In this document: positions 1-11,718 of the stretch, in pieces
Layout of the letters: every line of letters begins with the position of its first letter
Numbering within the stretch: the stretch's first letter is position 1
Origin: Pseudomonas mohnii
Lineage (GTDB): Bacteria; Pseudomonadota; Gammaproteobacteria; Pseudomonadales; Pseudomonadaceae
Assembly: GCF_900105115.1 (NCBI RefSeq)
Contig: NZ_FNRV01000001.1
Span: 3,333,501 to 3,397,500 of the forward strand
Length of the DNA: 64,000 nt
Direction of reading: 5' to 3'
Notes under the pieces: model-generated
The model's database searches: none
What the model was told of the DNA's origin: nothing
The model's input: the letters and a program-made list of their open reading frames with translations, nothing else
Position numbers and translations under genes: made by a program

Positions 1-3000
1 CAGCAACGCGTGGCCAAGCTTTTTCAGCAGGCACTTGGCTATGAGCACCTCGGCGATTGGGCCGAGCGCCCGAACAACGCCAATATCGAGACCGACCTGC
101 TGCGTAGCTGGCTACTTGAGCAGGGCGTGGAAGCGAATCTGGCCAGCCGAGCCATCTTCGAGATAAACAAAGCAGCCAATAATGTTAGTAAGGGCCTGTA
201 TGACCGAAACAAGGCGGTGTACGAGCTACTGCGCTATGGGGTGAAGATGAAGCCTGAGGTGGGCGAAAACACCCAAACGGTATGGCTAATTGACTGGAAG
301 AATCACAAGCGCAACCACTTCGCCATTGCCGAGGAGGTTACGGTCAACGGGGCTGATGCCAAGGCCCATAGCAAGCGCCCGGATATCGTGCTCTATGTTA
401 ATGGCATCGCCTTGGGTGTGCTGGAGCTTAAGCGCTCGAAGGTAGCAGTAAACGAAGGTATCCGCCAAAACTTGGATAATCAGAAGTCCGAGTTTATTCA
501 GCCGTTCTTCTCGACCATACAGTACGTGATGGCCGGCAACGATACCCAGGGCCTGCGCTATGGCACCATCCAGACTGGTGAAAAGTACTACCTCTCCTGG
601 AAGGAAGAAAGCTCGGAGAGCGATACTGCTGAGAACGTGCTGGATCGGCACCTGTTTCAGCTATGCAACAAGGCTCGCTTCCTGGAGCTTATCCACGACT
701 ACATCGTGTTCGACAGCGGGGTGAAGAAGCTCTGCCGGCACAACCAGTACTTCGGCATCCGCGAGGCGCAGCGTTACCTGCGCCGGCGCGAGGGCGGGAT
801 CATCTGGCATACCCAGGGTTCGGGCAAATCTCTAACCATGGTCTGGCTGACCAAATGGATTCGGGAAAATATCCTGGATTCGCGGGTGCTGATCATCACC
901 GACCGCACCGAACTGGATGAGCAGATCGAGAAGGTGTTTACCGGCGTCAACGAACAGATCGTGCGCACCACCAGCGGCGCTGATCTGATCGACAAGCTCA
1001 ATCAGCCTTCGCCCTGGCTGTTGTGCTCGCTGATCCACAAGTTCGGTACCCGTGAAGATGCCGATGTGGAAGGTTTTGTAGAAGAGTTACGCAAGAACCT
1101 GCTGCCTGACTTCCGGGCTAAAGGCGACATCTACGTGTTCGTCGATGAGTGCCACCGCACCCAGTCCGGCGAGCTGCACAAAGCTATGAAAATGATCCTG
1201 CCCAATGCGGTGTTTATCGGCTTTACCGGTACGCCTCTGCTCAAGGCAGACAAGCAGAAAAGCATTGAGGTGTTTGGCCGCTACATCCACACCTACAAAT
1301 TCAATGAAGCAGTGGCCGATAGCGTGGTGCTCGACCTGCGCTACGAGGCTCGCGACATTGATCAAAACATCTCTTCACAAAAGAAAATTGACCAGTGGTT
1401 TGAGGCTAAAACAAAAGGCCTGAACGACGTGGCCAAGGCTCAGCTCAAACAGCGCTGGGGCACCTTGCAAAAGGTACTGTCTAGCCAGTCGCGGCTAGAG
1501 AAGATCGTCGCCGACATTTTGCTGGATATGGCCACCAAGCAGCGTCTGGCAGATGGCCGAGGCAATGCCATGCTAGTAACCAGCAGCATCTTCGAAGCCT
1601 GCAAGTGCTACGAGCTTTTCAGCAAAGCGGGGATGGGTGACAAATGCGCTATCGTCACCAGCTACAAGCCATCGCCTGCCGACATCAAAGGTGAAGCCAC
1701 CGGAGAGGGGCTGACCGAGAAGCTGCGCCAGTACGCCATCTATAACCAAATGCTGGGCGGCAAAGACCCGGAGGCTTTCGAGAAGGAGGTCAAGCAGAAG
1801 TTCGTAAAAGAACCAGGGCAGATGCGCCTGCTTATCGTGGTGGACAAGCTACTGACCGGCTTCGACGCACCTTCAGCGACCTACCTCTACATCGATAAGC
1901 AAATGCGCGACCACGGCCTGTTCCAAGCCATCTGCCGGGTCAACCGCCTAGATGGGGAGGACAAGCAGTACGGCTACATCATCGACTACAAGGACTTGTT
2001 CAAGCAGCTAGAAGGAGCCATTGGCGACTACACCAGCGGCGCGCTGGATGGCTACGACGAGGCCGACGTGGCTGGCCTATTGGGAGATCGCCTAAGCAAG
2101 GCCCAAGAAGACCTGGAAGATGCCCGCGAGGCGATCAAGGCACTGTGCGAACCGGTGGAGCAACCGAAGGATACGCCAGCTTATATGCGGTTCTTCTGCG
2201 GCACTGAGTCAGGTAACACCGAGCAGCTCAAGGCCAACGAACCCAAGCGCCTGAACCTGTACAGGATGACTTCGGCGCTGATCCGCTGCTTCGGCAATAT
2301 CGCCAATGAGCTGGAAGAGGCGGGCTATACCGCCAAGGAAATTGTAGAGATCCAGACCGAGGTTGATCACTTTTCCAAAGTACGCGATGAAGTGAAGCTC
2401 GCCAGCGGCGACTACATCGACCTCAAGGCCTATGAGCCAGATATGCGCTTCTTGATCGACACCTACATTCGCGCCGAGGACAGCGAGAAGATCTCCGCCT
2501 TCGACGATATGTCGCTGATTGAACTGATCGTCGAGCACGGTGTGGGTGCAATCGACGCGCTGCCCAAAGGTATCCGCGAAAGCCAGGAGGCCGTGGCCGA
2601 GACCATCGAGAACAACGTGCGCAAGTTGATCATCGACGAGTCACCGATCAACCCGAAGTACTACGAGACCATGTCCTCACTGCTCGATGCGCTGATCGCT
2701 AAACGCAAGGAGGATGCCATCAGCTATCAGGAGTACCTGGCAGAGGTAGTGGAGCTGACCAAGCAGGCGAAGAATCCCACCAGCGCCAACAGCTATCCTG
2801 GCTCTATCAACAACATTGCCCGCAAAGCGCTGTATGACAACTTGGGACAGAATACCGTCCTCGCATTGGCCGTGGACGCTGCCGTGTTGGATAGCCGGCA
2901 GGACGACTGGCGCAGCAATGCCATGAAGATCAAACGTGTGCGCCTAGCGATCAAGCACGTGTTGGATCAGTGGGACAAAGACTCCGCTGAAACCCCGGGC

Positions 3001-3075
3001 GACTACACGGCAGGAGAGGACAACGAGTGGCTGGACGGCTTGTTGGAACTGGTCAAGCATCAGCATGAGTACTGA
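1..3075 (+). CDS. hsdR: Type I restriction enzyme R subunit HsdR (5' end outside window)
   Basis: The frame is open from the first base, so the N-terminus lies outside the window; 1024 codons are visible, and the GTG at 10 is only the first start-like codon. HsdR is the translocase/nuclease subunit of a type I restriction enzyme, which cuts unmethylated DNA after ATP-driven translocation in complex with HsdM and HsdS. Visible in order are a PD-(D/E)xK nuclease motif (D128, then E142-L-K144), Walker A GSGKS near residues 273-277, the DECH motif II near 382-385, a GFTGTPL motif III soon after, and a long helical C-terminal part. The next gene starts 11 bp before its stop. hsdM and hsdS are not in the window and would have to lie upstream. 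Confidence 0.93.
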   Translation, partial: QQRVAKLFQQALGYEHLGDWAERPNNANIETDLLRSWLLEQGVEANLASRAIFEINKAANNVSKGLYDRNKAVYELLRYGVKMKPEVGENTQTVWLIDWKNHKRNHFAIAEEVTVNGADAKAHSKRPDIVLYVNGIALGVLELKRSKVAVNEGIRQNLDNQKSEFIQPFFSTIQYVMAGNDTQGLRYGTIQTGEKYYLSWKEESSESDTAENVLDRHLFQLCNKARFLELIHDYIVFDSGVKKLCRHNQYFGIREAQRYLRRREGGIIWHTQGSGKSLTMVWLTKWIRENILDSRVLIITDRTELDEQIEKVFTGVNEQIVRTTSGADLIDKLNQPSPWLLCSLIHKFGTREDADVEGFVEELRKNLLPDFRAKGDIYVFVDECHRTQSGELHKAMKMILPNAVFIGFTGTPLLKADKQKSIEVFGRYIHTYKFNEAVADSVVLDLRYEARDIDQNISSQKKIDQWFEAKTKGLNDVAKAQLKQRWGTLQKVLSSQSRLEKIVADILLDMATKQRLADGRGNAMLVTSSIFEACKCYELFSKAGMGDKCAIVTSYKPSPADIKGEATGEGLTEKLRQYAIYNQMLGGKDPEAFEKEVKQKFVKEPGQMRLLIVVDKLLTGFDAPSATYLYIDKQMRDHGLFQAICRVNRLDGEDKQYGYIIDYKDLFKQLEGAIGDYTSGALDGYDEADVAGLLGDRLSKAQEDLEDAREAIKALCEPVEQPKDTPAYMRFFCGTESGNTEQLKANEPKRLNLYRMTSALIRCFGNIANELEEAGYTAKEIVEIQTEVDHFSKVRDEVKLASGDYIDLKAYEPDMRFLIDTYIRAEDSEKISAFDDMSLIELIVEHGVGAIDALPKGIRESQEAVAETIENNVRKLIIDESPINPKYYETMSSLLDALIAKRKEDAISYQEYLAEVVELTKQAKNPTSANSYPGSINNIARKALYDNLGQNTVLALAVDAAVLDSRQDDWRSNAMKIKRVRLAIKHVLDQWDKDSAETPGDYTAGEDNEWLDGLLELVKHQHEY

Positions 3076-3787
3076 GTCGCGCAACATCACGGTCAGCGGT
3101 TTGATCGTGGAGGTCGTGCGCAAGCCGATCAAAAATCTGCACCTGGGCGTATACCCGCCGCAGGGGCGTGTGCGTGTGGCGGCACCGTTGACGGTAGATG
3201 ACGAAGCTGTACGCCTGGCAGTGGTCGGTAAGCTCGGCTGGATCAAACGCCAGCGCGCAAAGTTTCAGGCCCAGCCCCGACAATCAGCGCGGCTGATGGT
3301 CAGTGGTGAAAGCCACTACTTCCTAGGCCGTCGCTACCGCCTGCGTGTTCATATAACTACTGGGTCACTGCACATAGCTCTCCGCGGTAAGGCCACCATG
3401 GATCTGTTCGTGCGCACCGATACCACGGTCGAACGCCGTGAGCAGGTGCTACAGGATTTCTACCGTACCGAACTGAAACGTCTTGTGCCGGATCTGATGG
3501 ATAAATGGCAGCCGAAGTTAGGAGTTGAAGCGCGCGCTTGGGGCATCAAGCGGATGAAGACGAAGTGGGGCACCTGCAACATTGAAGCCCGGCGCATCTG
3601 GCTCAATCTGGAGCTAGCCAAGAAGCCGGTGCAGTGCCTGGAGTACATTCTGGTGCATGAACTGGCTCACCTGCATGAACGCCACCACAACGACAGATTC
3701 ATCAGCCTGCTAGATCAGCATCTCCCTCAATGGCACCTGTTGAGAGAGCAGCTCAATAGCTCTTACCTTGCTGAAGAGCGCTGGTAA
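3065..3787 (+). CDS. YgjP-like (COG1451/WLM) zinc metallopeptidase
   Basis: This 240-residue protein has an HExxH zinc site (HELAH, residues 198-202) followed by further histidines at 204, 207 and 208, close to the C-terminus. That arrangement fits the YgjP/WLM (DUF45) group of small SprT-like metallopeptidases. The ATG overlaps the end of hsdR by 11 bp, so the two are probably translationally coupled. From memory, YgjP-type genes often sit directly behind hsdR in type I restriction loci, but their role is not established. No signal peptide or membrane segment is seen, so it is probably cytoplasmic. A perfect bidirectional terminator follows 13 bp after the stop. Confidence 0.82.
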   Translation: MSTESRNITVSGLIVEVVRKPIKNLHLGVYPPQGRVRVAAPLTVDDEAVRLAVVGKLGWIKRQRAKFQAQPRQSARLMVSGESHYFLGRRYRLRVHITTGSLHIALRGKATMDLFVRTDTTVERREQVLQDFYRTELKRLVPDLMDKWQPKLGVEARAWGIKRMKTKWGTCNIEARRIWLNLELAKKPVQCLEYILVHELAHLHERHHNDRFISLLDQHLPQWHLLREQLNSSYLAEERW

Positions 3788-3800
3788 CTCCTACTCCCTT

Positions 3801-3848
3801 GAAACGAAAAGCCCCCGGTGGATTGATCCACCGGGGGCTTTTCGTTTC
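3801..3848. terminator. Perfect 23-bp inverted repeat, bidirectional terminator
   Basis: Arms 3801-3823 and 3826-3848 are exact reverse complements with a 2-nt loop. The GC-rich core (GCCCCCGGTGGAT) is flanked by A-rich sequence on one side and T-rich on the other, so it can terminate on both strands. It closes the hsdR-ygjP unit. Confidence 0.9.
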
Positions 3849-3890
3849 AGTTTACTTTGTCCGAAAGCGCAAATAACTTTGCCCACCTAC

Positions 3891-3948
3891 AACCAACCAA
3901 CCAACCAACCAACCAACCAACCAACCAACCAACCAACCAACCAACCAA
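3891..3948. repeat. Tetranucleotide tandem repeat (AACC)14.5
   Basis: Fifty-eight bases of uninterrupted AACC units (also readable as CCAA) lie in the gap between ygjP and gyrB. Two short open frames run through it (3768-4043 and 3857-4072) and translate it as repeated P-T-N-Q, but neither has a recognisable domain or a convincing ribosome binding site. The rest of the 3788-4150 gap holds the terminator at 3801 and the gyrB terminator at 4058; I see no convincing gene. Confidence 0.97.
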
Positions 3949-4057
3949 GGATGCGGTTCCTTTCGATGAAGCCGCAAATGTGTTCCGTCACATCGCCCAT
4001 AAAAACCCAACAAGGGCTTGGAGCATGGTGTGTATCACTTTGACTAGGCTAGGCCAC

Positions 4058-4094
4058 AAAGAAAAACCCTGACACCAAGGCCAGGGTTTTCTTT
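4058..4094 (-). terminator. Rho-independent terminator of the dnaA-gyrB cluster
   Basis: AAAGAAAAACCCTG at 4058-4071 pairs with CAGGGTTTTCTTT at 4082-4094, with one extra A. Read on the minus strand it is a hairpin followed by T-rich sequence, about 55 bp past the gyrB stop. Confidence 0.8.
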
Positions 4095-4150
4095 AGAAGG
4101 CGACAATAACCCGCCCACTTGCGACACTTAATGTGCCCATCGACACTGGA

Positions 4151-7677
<3,527 letters not shown>

Positions 7678-7697
7678 CTAGCTTCTGCTGAGCATGA

Positions 7698-8801
7698 TTA
7701 CAGACGCATCGGCATGACAACGTAGGCCGAATCGTCGTTGTCGGACTCTTGCACCAGCGCACTGCTGTTGGAGTCGGACAGGATCAGACGAACCTGCTCG
7801 GTAGTCATTACGCCCAGCACATCGAGCAAGTAGCTGACGTTAAAGCCGATCTCGAGGGAGCCACCGTTATATTCAACGCCGACTTCTTCTTCCGCCTCTT
7901 CCTGTTCCGGGTTGTTAGCCTGGATCTTCAACTGACCATTCGCCAGTTGCAGGCGGATACCGCGGTACTTCTCGTTGGACAGAATCGCGGTGCGGCTGAA
8001 CGCTTCGCGGAGCGCCTGGCGGTCACCGAGTACCAGCTTGTCGCCGCCTTTGGGTAGAACGCGTTCGTAATCCGGGAATTTACCGTCGACCAGTTTCGAG
8101 GTGAAGGTGAACTCGCCGGTGGTGGCGCGAATGTGGTGCTGACCCAGGACAATGCTGACGATGCCGTCCGGTTCGGTCAGCAGTCGGGCAAGTTCAAGGA
8201 TACCTTTGCGCGGCACGATGACCTGATGGCGATCCGGCTGACCGATGTCGGCCTGCATCGAGCACATGGCCAGACGGTGACCGTCGGTGGCGACAGCGCG
8301 AATGACACCGGCAGAGACCTCCAGCAGCATACCGTTGAGGTAGTAACGCACGTCCTGCTGGGCCATGGCGAAACTGGTGCGCTCGATGAGGCGACGCAGT
8401 TTGCTTTGCTCAAGGCTGCAGGTCAGCGAACCCGGACCTTCTTCGACCGTCGGGAAATCGTTGGCCGGCAGGGTCGACAGGGTGAAGCGGCTACGACCGG
8501 CCTTTACCACCAGCTTCTGCTCGTCGAGCTTGATGTCGATCAGCGCATCGTTCGGCAGGCTTTTGCAGATATCCATCAGTTTGCGCGCAGGCACGGTGAT
8601 GGAACCTGGTTCGGCAGGCTCTTCGAGTTGAACACGACCGACCAGCTCGACTTCCAGGTCGGTACCGGTCAGCGACAGTTGCTGGCCTTCGACAACCAGC
8701 AGCACGTTGGAGAGCACCGGCAAGGTCTGGCGGCGCTCGACGACGCCTGCGACCAGTTGCAGGGGTTTCAACAGGGCTTCGCGTTGAATGGTGAAATGCA
8801 T
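7698..8801 (-). CDS. dnaN: DNA polymerase III beta subunit (sliding clamp)
   Basis: DnaN forms the ring-shaped dimer that tethers DNA polymerase III and other enzymes to DNA. The product is 367 residues, the normal length, starts MHFTIQREALLKPLQ and ends VVMPMRL, the typical clamp C-terminus. The three repeated clamp domains are covered without interruption. It follows dnaA (39 bp gap) and precedes recF (20 bp gap) in the conserved dnaA-dnaN-recF-gyrB order. Confidence 0.98.
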   Translation of the reverse strand: MHFTIQREALLKPLQLVAGVVERRQTLPVLSNVLLVVEGQQLSLTGTDLEVELVGRVQLEEPAEPGSITVPARKLMDICKSLPNDALIDIKLDEQKLVVKAGRSRFTLSTLPANDFPTVEEGPGSLTCSLEQSKLRRLIERTSFAMAQQDVRYYLNGMLLEVSAGVIRAVATDGHRLAMCSMQADIGQPDRHQVIVPRKGILELARLLTEPDGIVSIVLGQHHIRATTGEFTFTSKLVDGKFPDYERVLPKGGDKLVLGDRQALREAFSRTAILSNEKYRGIRLQLANGQLKIQANNPEQEEAEEEVGVEYNGGSLEIGFNVSYLLDVLGVMTTEQVRLILSDSNSSALVQESDNDDSAYVVMPMRL

Positions 8802-8840
8802 GGTCTAGTCCCTTGCCTTAATAAGCTGCGCTGGTGTTCA

Positions 8841-10358
8841 TCAAGTGGTCAGTGTACGCAGCAGGTTCTTGTAGTCCTCGCGGATGTCCGCGTCGGATTC
8901 CTTAAGTTCGTTGATCTTGCGGCAGGCGTGCAAAACCGTCGTGTGATCGCGACCGCCAAACACATCGCCAATTTCCGGCAGGCTGTGGTTGGTCAGTTCC
9001 TTGGACAACGCCATGGCGACCTGGCGTGGACGGGCGACCGAACGCGAACGGCGTTTGGACAGCAAGTCGGAGATCTTGATCTTGTAGTACTCGGCGACCG
9101 TGCGCTGAATGTTATCCACAGAGACCAGTTTATCTTGCAGCGCCAACAAGTCCTTGAGGGACTCGCGAATCAACTCGATGGTGATGTCGCGGCCCATGAA
9201 GTGAGAGTGGGCAATCACGCGTTTGAGTGCGCCTTCCAGTTCCCGGACGTTGGAGCGAATGCGCTGGGCAATGAAGAACGCCGCATCGTGGGGCAGTTCG
9301 ACTTTGGCCTGGTCGGCCTTCTTCATCAGGATCGCCACACGGGTTTCCAGCTCCGGCGGCTCGACGGCTACCGTCAGGCCCCAGCCGAAGCGGGATTTGA
9401 GGCGCTCTTCAAGGCCTTCAATTTCTTTAGGGTAGCGGTCACTGGTGAGAATGACCTGCTGACCACCTTCTAGCAGAGCGTTGAAGGTGTGGAAAAACTC
9501 TTCCTGGGAACGTTCCTTGCGGGCGAAGAACTGAATATCGTCAATCAGCAATGCATCCACCGACCGGTAGAAGCGCTTGAACTCGTTGATCGCGTTCAGT
9601 TGCAGGGCCTTGACCATGTCAGCCACGAAGCGCTCGGAATGCAGGTACACAACCTTGGCGTTCGGGTTCTTCTTTAATAGATGGTTACCCACAGCGTGCA
9701 TCAAGTGGGTTTTACCCAAACCGACACCGCCATAAAGGAAGAGCGGGTTGTAACCATGCTTGGGGTTGTCCGCCACTTGCCAGGCCGCGGCCCGGGCCAG
9801 TTGGTTGGACTTGCCCTCAACGAAGTTTTCGAAGGTGAAGGTACGGTTCAGGTAGCTGGTGTGCTTGAGCGCGCCTTCGACCTGCACGGTGCGTTGTTCG
9901 GAACGAACCGGTGCCTGCTGGGAGCTGGCGCCCGCCATAGGATCGAAGCTGTCGCGCGAAGGCTCTTCTTCAGTAACTTCGGCGACTTTTTGCGTCGCAC
10001 GCTTGGTCGGTGCCAACGCCGGCGGTGCAGTGCTGACCGGTGCAGCCGCAGCCTGAGCCTGGGATGCTGCAGCCGCCAGCGGAGCATTCGGTGCGGCACG
10101 CGGTGCCGAGCTGCGTTTGCTGCCTATTAATAAGGAAAGCGCTGGCGCCATGCCATTGCCATGCTCGTCCAGCAACTCCAGGACGCGGCCCAGGTATTTT
10201 TCATTGACCCAGTCCAGCACAAAACGATTGGGCGCATAGACACGCAACTCGTCGCCTTCGGCTTCGACCTGTAGTGGACGGATCCAAGTGTTGAATTGTT
10301 GGGCAGGCAGCTCATCGCGCAATAGCTCCACGCACTGCTGCCAAAGTTCCACTGACAC
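8841..10358 (-). CDS. dnaA: Chromosomal replication initiator DnaA
   Basis: DnaA binds DnaA boxes at oriC and melts the origin. The 505-residue product has N-terminal domain I ([16 protein letters not shown]), a long Ala/Pro-rich linker at about residues 90-170, the AAA+ domain with Walker [10 protein letters not shown] and Walker [10 protein letters not shown], and the DNA-binding domain with the DnaA signature ([16 protein letters not shown]). The start is GTG at 10358, preceded by an AGGGGAT-like ribosome site. Perfect DnaA boxes lie upstream in oriC and one within the gene (9112-9120), consistent with autoregulation. Confidence 0.98.
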   Translation of the reverse strand: MSVELWQQCVELLRDELPAQQFNTWIRPLQVEAEGDELRVYAPNRFVLDWVNEKYLGRVLELLDEHGNGMAPALSLLIGSKRSSAPRAAPNAPLAAAASQAQAAAAPVSTAPPALAPTKRATQKVAEVTEEEPSRDSFDPMAGASSQQAPVRSEQRTVQVEGALKHTSYLNRTFTFENFVEGKSNQLARAAAWQVADNPKHGYNPLFLYGGVGLGKTHLMHAVGNHLLKKNPNAKVVYLHSERFVADMVKALQLNAINEFKRFYRSVDALLIDDIQFFARKERSQEEFFHTFNALLEGGQQVILTSDRYPKEIEGLEERLKSRFGWGLTVAVEPPELETRVAILMKKADQAKVELPHDAAFFIAQRIRSNVRELEGALKRVIAHSHFMGRDITIELIRESLKDLLALQDKLVSVDNIQRTVAEYYKIKISDLLSKRRSRSVARPRQVAMALSKELTNHSLPEIGDVFGGRDHTTVLHACRKINELKESDADIREDYKNLLRTLTT

Positions 10359-10830
10359 GGATATCCCCTAAGTTGAAAGCCGGTGAGGCAAAAACAAGCG
10401 GCCATTGTAGCGACCAGACGCTGACTTATCCACATGAAGCTTGATCACCGGCCAAGAAGAATCAACGCTTTATACGCAAAAAAGACGACCAATGGTCTGT
10501 GTATAAGGTCTGTGGATAACCGGGTCTGAGCTCATTGCACAACTGGGGGGGAAACTCGGTGGATAACCGGCCTGTGGATAAGACGCCCTTTCGCACACAG
10601 GTTATCCGACAGTGCAGCACAGGCTTAACACGGTTTTCCACTGTAGTTGTCATTCTCTGTACATCAGGTGTTAAAAGGGCTGAAGCCAGTTATCCACAGA
10701 TGACCGTGGCCCTAGCTTTTATAAGCTTTACAGAAAAGCTTTAAATACTTTCCTTCTTTAATTTTATGTTTGGCTAAGGGCGGTCGCACCGCAAAACGTC
10801 CAGAGATCTATTTATAAGGAAACGTTGGTT
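10359..10830. other. oriC: Chromosomal replication origin oriC
   Basis: This non-coding region lies between divergent dnaA and rpmH, the usual oriC position in pseudomonads. Perfect DnaA boxes (TTATCCACA or its complement) are at 10426-10434 (+), 10511-10519 (-), 10573-10581 (-) and 10690-10698 (+). Near-matches are at 10558-10566 and 10602-10610. An AT-rich stretch at about 10712-10765, with alternating runs of T and A, follows the last box and is the likely unwinding element. Box orientation is mixed. Confidence 0.92.
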
Positions 10831-10835
10831 GGAAA

Positions 10836-10864
10836 TTGACCTAGAGGCTTGCTTTCTCTAGAAT
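10836..10864 (+). promoter_or_regulatory. Sigma-70 promoter of rpmH-rnpA-yidD-yidC
   Basis: TTGACC at 10836-10841 and TAGAAT at 10859-10864 are separated by 17 bp, about 60 bp upstream of the rpmH start. No other good promoter is seen before mnmE. Confidence 0.7.
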
Positions 10865-10925
10865 CCCCGGTCTCTTAAAACGGGGGCCATTCCGGCCCGT
10901 TGTGGACGAACCAGGTAACACGACA

Positions 10926-11060
10926 ATGAAACGTACTTTCCAACCAAGCACTATCAAACGCGCTCGTACCCACGGTTTCCGTGCTCGCATGGCTACCAAG
11001 AACGGTCGTGCCGTCCTGTCGCGTCGTCGCGCCAAAGGTCGTGCGCGTCTGGCCGTTTGA
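10926..11060 (+). CDS. rpmH: 50S ribosomal protein L34
   Basis: This 44-residue, highly basic protein reads [18 protein letters not shown] at its start and ends RARLAV, the universal L34 sequence. It is a structural protein of the large ribosomal subunit. It is the first gene to the right of oriC, divergent from dnaA, and heads the unit with rnpA, yidD and yidC. Confidence 0.98.
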   Translation: MKRTFQPSTIKRARTHGFRARMATKNGRAVLSRRRAKGRARLAV

Positions 11061-11076
11061 TAATCCGGCACTGGAG

Positions 11077-11478
11077 GTGAGTCAGGACTTCAGTCGGGAA
11101 AAGCGTCTGCTTACTCCCCGGCATTTCAAGGCAGTCTTTGACTCCCCTACCGGCAAGGTTCCGGGGAAAAATCTCCTGCTCCTTGCGCGCAACAACGATC
11201 TTGATCACCCCCGTCTCGGGCTGGTTATCGGGAAAAAGAGCGTAAAGCTCTCCGTCGAGCGCAATCGCCTCAAACGTCTGATGCGCGAATCGTTTCGCCT
11301 GCACCAGGATTCACTGGTCGGTTGGGACATTGTTATCGTCGCGCGCAAAGGTTTGGGTGACGTAGAAAACCCCGAATTGATTCAGCATTTCGGAAAGCTC
11401 TGGAAACGACTGGCACGCAGCACGCCGGTACCAGCAGTCAAAACCGAAACTGTAGGGGTAGACAGTCCAGATGCGTAA
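11077..11478 (+). CDS. rnpA: Ribonuclease P protein component
   Basis: RnpA is the protein cofactor of RNase P, which matures tRNA 5' ends. The 133-residue product has the conserved basic motif [12 protein letters not shown] and the RnpA-type start ([13 protein letters not shown]). I place the start at GTG 11077, where similarity begins. The GGAGG there abuts the start too closely to be a normal ribosome site, so in-frame CTG 11071 or GTG 11041 (inside rpmH) remain possible. It follows rpmH by 16 bp and overlaps yidD by 8 bp. Confidence 0.93.
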   Translation: MSQDFSREKRLLTPRHFKAVFDSPTGKVPGKNLLLLARNNDLDHPRLGLVIGKKSVKLSVERNRLKRLMRESFRLHQDSLVGWDIVIVARKGLGDVENPELIQHFGKLWKRLARSTPVPAVKTETVGVDSPDA

Positions 11479-11716
11479 ACTGGCACTCGTTCCGATCCAG
11501 TTTTATCGCTATGCCATTAGTCCCCTGATGGCCAATCACTGTCGTTTCTACCCCAGTTGTTCCTGCTACGCGTTAGAAGCCATTGAAAATCATGGCCTTC
11601 TGCGCGGTGGCTGGCTGACCTTTCGTCGTTTAGGTCGCTGTCATCCGTGGACTCCCGGTGGTTATGACCCGGTTCCACCTATCCCTACCTCCCGTTCTTC
11701 TTCGATGGCCGAGTAA
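11471..11716 (+). CDS. yidD: Membrane protein insertion efficiency factor YidD
   Basis: YidD is a small amphipathic protein that assists YidC-dependent membrane insertion. The 81-residue product has the family pattern [20 protein letters not shown] and later [17 protein letters not shown]. It overlaps the end of rnpA by 8 bp and stops 2 bp before the yidC start, which supports coupled translation of the three genes. Confidence 0.96.
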   Translation: MRKLALVPIQFYRYAISPLMANHCRFYPSCSCYALEAIENHGLLRGGWLTFRRLGRCHPWTPGGYDPVPPIPTSRSSSMAE

Positions 11717-11718
11717 TC

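Noticed and set aside
3891..3948. CRISPR-like repetition
   Set aside because: The unit is 4 bp without spacers, so it is a simple tandem repeat. No CRISPR array or cas gene is seen in the window.
3857..4072. 71-codon frame translating the AACC repeat as P-T-N-Q
   Set aside because: It starts at TTG without a ribosome site, lies between terminators and has no domain; the repeat is reported, but not a gene.
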